In this document: positions 5,629 to 6,373 of the stretch, piece by piece
Position numbering within the stretch: the first letter of the stretch is position 1
How the letters are laid out: every line of letters starts with the position of its first letter
Assembly (NCBI GenBank): GCA_030642225.1
Contig: DAOWOC010000068.1
Span: forward strand, 1 to 6,373
DNA length: 6,373 nucleotides
Reading direction: 5' to 3'
Source: Deltaproteobacteria bacterium
GTDB lineage: Bacteria > Desulfobacterota > DAOWOC01
Notes under the pieces: generated by a model
What the model was told of the DNA's origin: nothing
The model's database searches: none
The model's input: the letters and a program-made list of their open reading frames with translations, nothing else
Program-made: the position numbers and the translations under genes

Positions 5629-6148
5629 TATTCTGCTCTGTGCCGGACATCATATTTACAATAATAATTCCCTTATTTAAATCAATTGATTCCACCACAT
5701 CCTTTAAAGCAGGGATAAGGTACTCATTCTCACCTTGTTTAACCACATACACATCATTGGCGCCTGTCTCTATTATATGGTCCAGAGTCCCCATGGTATT
5801 GCCTTCACATGTCATGACAGTCATACCTATAAGCTGATACCAGTAAAACTCATCTTTATCAGGATGCTGGAGATCCTTTTTTGCCATCCAGATATCCATA
5901 CCTGTGAGTGCTGATGCATGGTCACGGTCATCAAACTTTTTAAGGGATAGAATAATATTTTTCAGACTGCCCCTTACTTGCCGGATATTAAACACCATAA
6001 AGTCATTATTTTTTTTATGCTGTAAAAATATTTCTCTATCATTGCAAAAATTAAAGGAATTTCCAGAATAAATCTTCACCTTTAATTCCTCGCTTATCCC
6101 ATGAGGTCCTAATATCCTGCCCACTAATAAATAAGCATCTTTGCGCAT
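5618..6148 (-). CDS. rimM: 16S rRNA processing protein RimM
   Basis: RimM assists late assembly of the 30S head and 16S rRNA processing, binding ribosomal protein S19. The 176-residue product has the normal two-domain layout. The N-terminal barrel begins with VGRILGPHGI (9-18) and LKVKIYS (22-28). The C-terminal PRC-barrel has FYWYQLIGM (101-109), the characteristic ETGANDVYVV (127-136) and LIPALKDVV (144-152). The segment after GPHG reads ISEELKV, where the family usually has a basic residue and glycine (RGEVKV), a small divergence. ATG at 6148 is 8 nt after the KH gene and has no strong Shine-Dalgarno. The end overlaps trmD, as in many bacteria. Membership of the ribosome-assembly operon supports the call. 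Confidence 0.96.
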   Translation of the reverse strand: MRKDAYLLVGRILGPHGISEELKVKIYSGNSFNFCNDREIFLQHKKNNDFMVFNIRQVRGSLKNIILSLKKFDDRDHASALTGMDIWMAKKDLQHPDKDEFYWYQLIGMTVMTCEGNTMGTLDHIIETGANDVYVVKQGENEYLIPALKDVVESIDLNKGIIIVNMMSGTEQNNAF

Positions 6149-6156
6149 AATATAAT

Positions 6157-6373
6157 TTACTCTATGATCTCTAAAACCGTCCTCTTTTTAATTTTAGTAG
6201 ATGCAGCGCTCAAGATTGTACGCATTGCACGCGCAGTACGACCCTGCTTGCCAATAACTTTACCCAGATCCCCCTTGGAGACTCTGAGCTCCACAACAGT
6301 AGTCTGTTCTCCTTCAACCTCTATTACCTTGACATCGTCAGGATTGTCCACAAGAGACTTCGCCATGTAATCA
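6157..6373 (-). CDS. khpA: KH-domain RNA-binding protein KhpA (YlqC family), 5' end cut by window
   Basis: This small single-KH protein binds RNA and in other bacteria acts with a KhpB/Jag-type partner. It normally lies between rpsP and rimM, as the context here suggests. Visible are the family-specific segment [20 protein letters not shown], the KH GxxG loop IGKQG and the conserved end [20 protein letters not shown]. An ATG at 6366 would give 69 residues, but the frame stays open to the edge and reads D-Y before that methionine, matching the family's usual (E/D)-Y-(I/M)-A-K. The real start is therefore probably a few codons outside the window and the full protein about 76 residues. The stop is 8 nt before rimM. 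rpsP would be expected upstream, unseen here. Confidence 0.93.
   Translation of the reverse strand, partial: DYMAKSLVDNPDDVKVIEVEGEQTTVVELRVSKGDLGKVIGKQGRTARAMRTILSAASTKIKKRTVLEIIE

Noticed and set aside
1..6373. CRISPR array, insertion sequence, prophage, toxin-antitoxin or defence genes.
   Set aside because: No repeat-spacer pattern, transposase, terminal inverted repeat pair or accessory gene was seen; the window is nearly all conserved core genes.

Overview
The window is a compact, AT-rich bacterial housekeeping segment in which every supported gene lies on the minus strand, so it reads from high to low coordinates. The gene order khpA-rimM-trmD-(SPOUT RNA methyltransferase)-rplS-rnhB-yraN, followed by ptsH-ptsI-smpB-ssrA, together with the family-level sequences, points to the Desulfobacterota (former Deltaproteobacteria), probably a low-GC sulfate-reducer-like lineage. 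The extra methyltransferase between trmD and rplS and a stand-alone HPr/Enzyme I pair are typical of that group. This placement is from recognition, not from a search.

Block 1 (6373 to 2924) is a ribosome-biogenesis and tRNA-modification operon. It holds a 5'-truncated KH RNA-binding protein (KhpA), the 30S maturation factor RimM, tRNA m1G37 methyltransferase TrmD (overlapping rimM by 11 nt), a second SPOUT-type methyltransferase, ribosomal protein L19, RNase HII and the YraN/UPF0102 nuclease-like protein. Gaps are 19 nt or less and no internal promoter or terminator is evident. Only rplS has a strong Shine-Dalgarno sequence, which fits a ribosomal protein needing more translation than the enzymes around it.

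A 168-250 nt AT-rich gap (2756-2923 if measured from the yraN stop) separates the blocks. It holds a good sigma70-type promoter for ptsH, a 12-bp perfect palindrome just upstream of it and a 16-bp A/T palindrome. No other gene is supported there.

Block 2 (2755 to 1) is ptsH (HPr), ptsI (Enzyme I), smpB and the 5' part of ssrA (tmRNA). The first three are separated by 6 and 8 nt, so the PTS phosphorelay proteins probably share a transcript with the trans-translation factor SmpB. ssrA follows with its own promoter-like sequence. The tmRNA shows the conserved tRNA-like 5' end, pseudoknot PK1 and the start of the tag frame (A-D-D-Y-N-Y-A), and runs off the left edge.

I found no new biological system; this is conserved core genome. 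The points most worth checking are the 5' end of yraN, where a natural ATG is out of frame by one base in an A9 run, an unexplained N-terminal extension on the SPOUT methyltransferase, and a Glu in TrmD at the position of the catalytic Asp.
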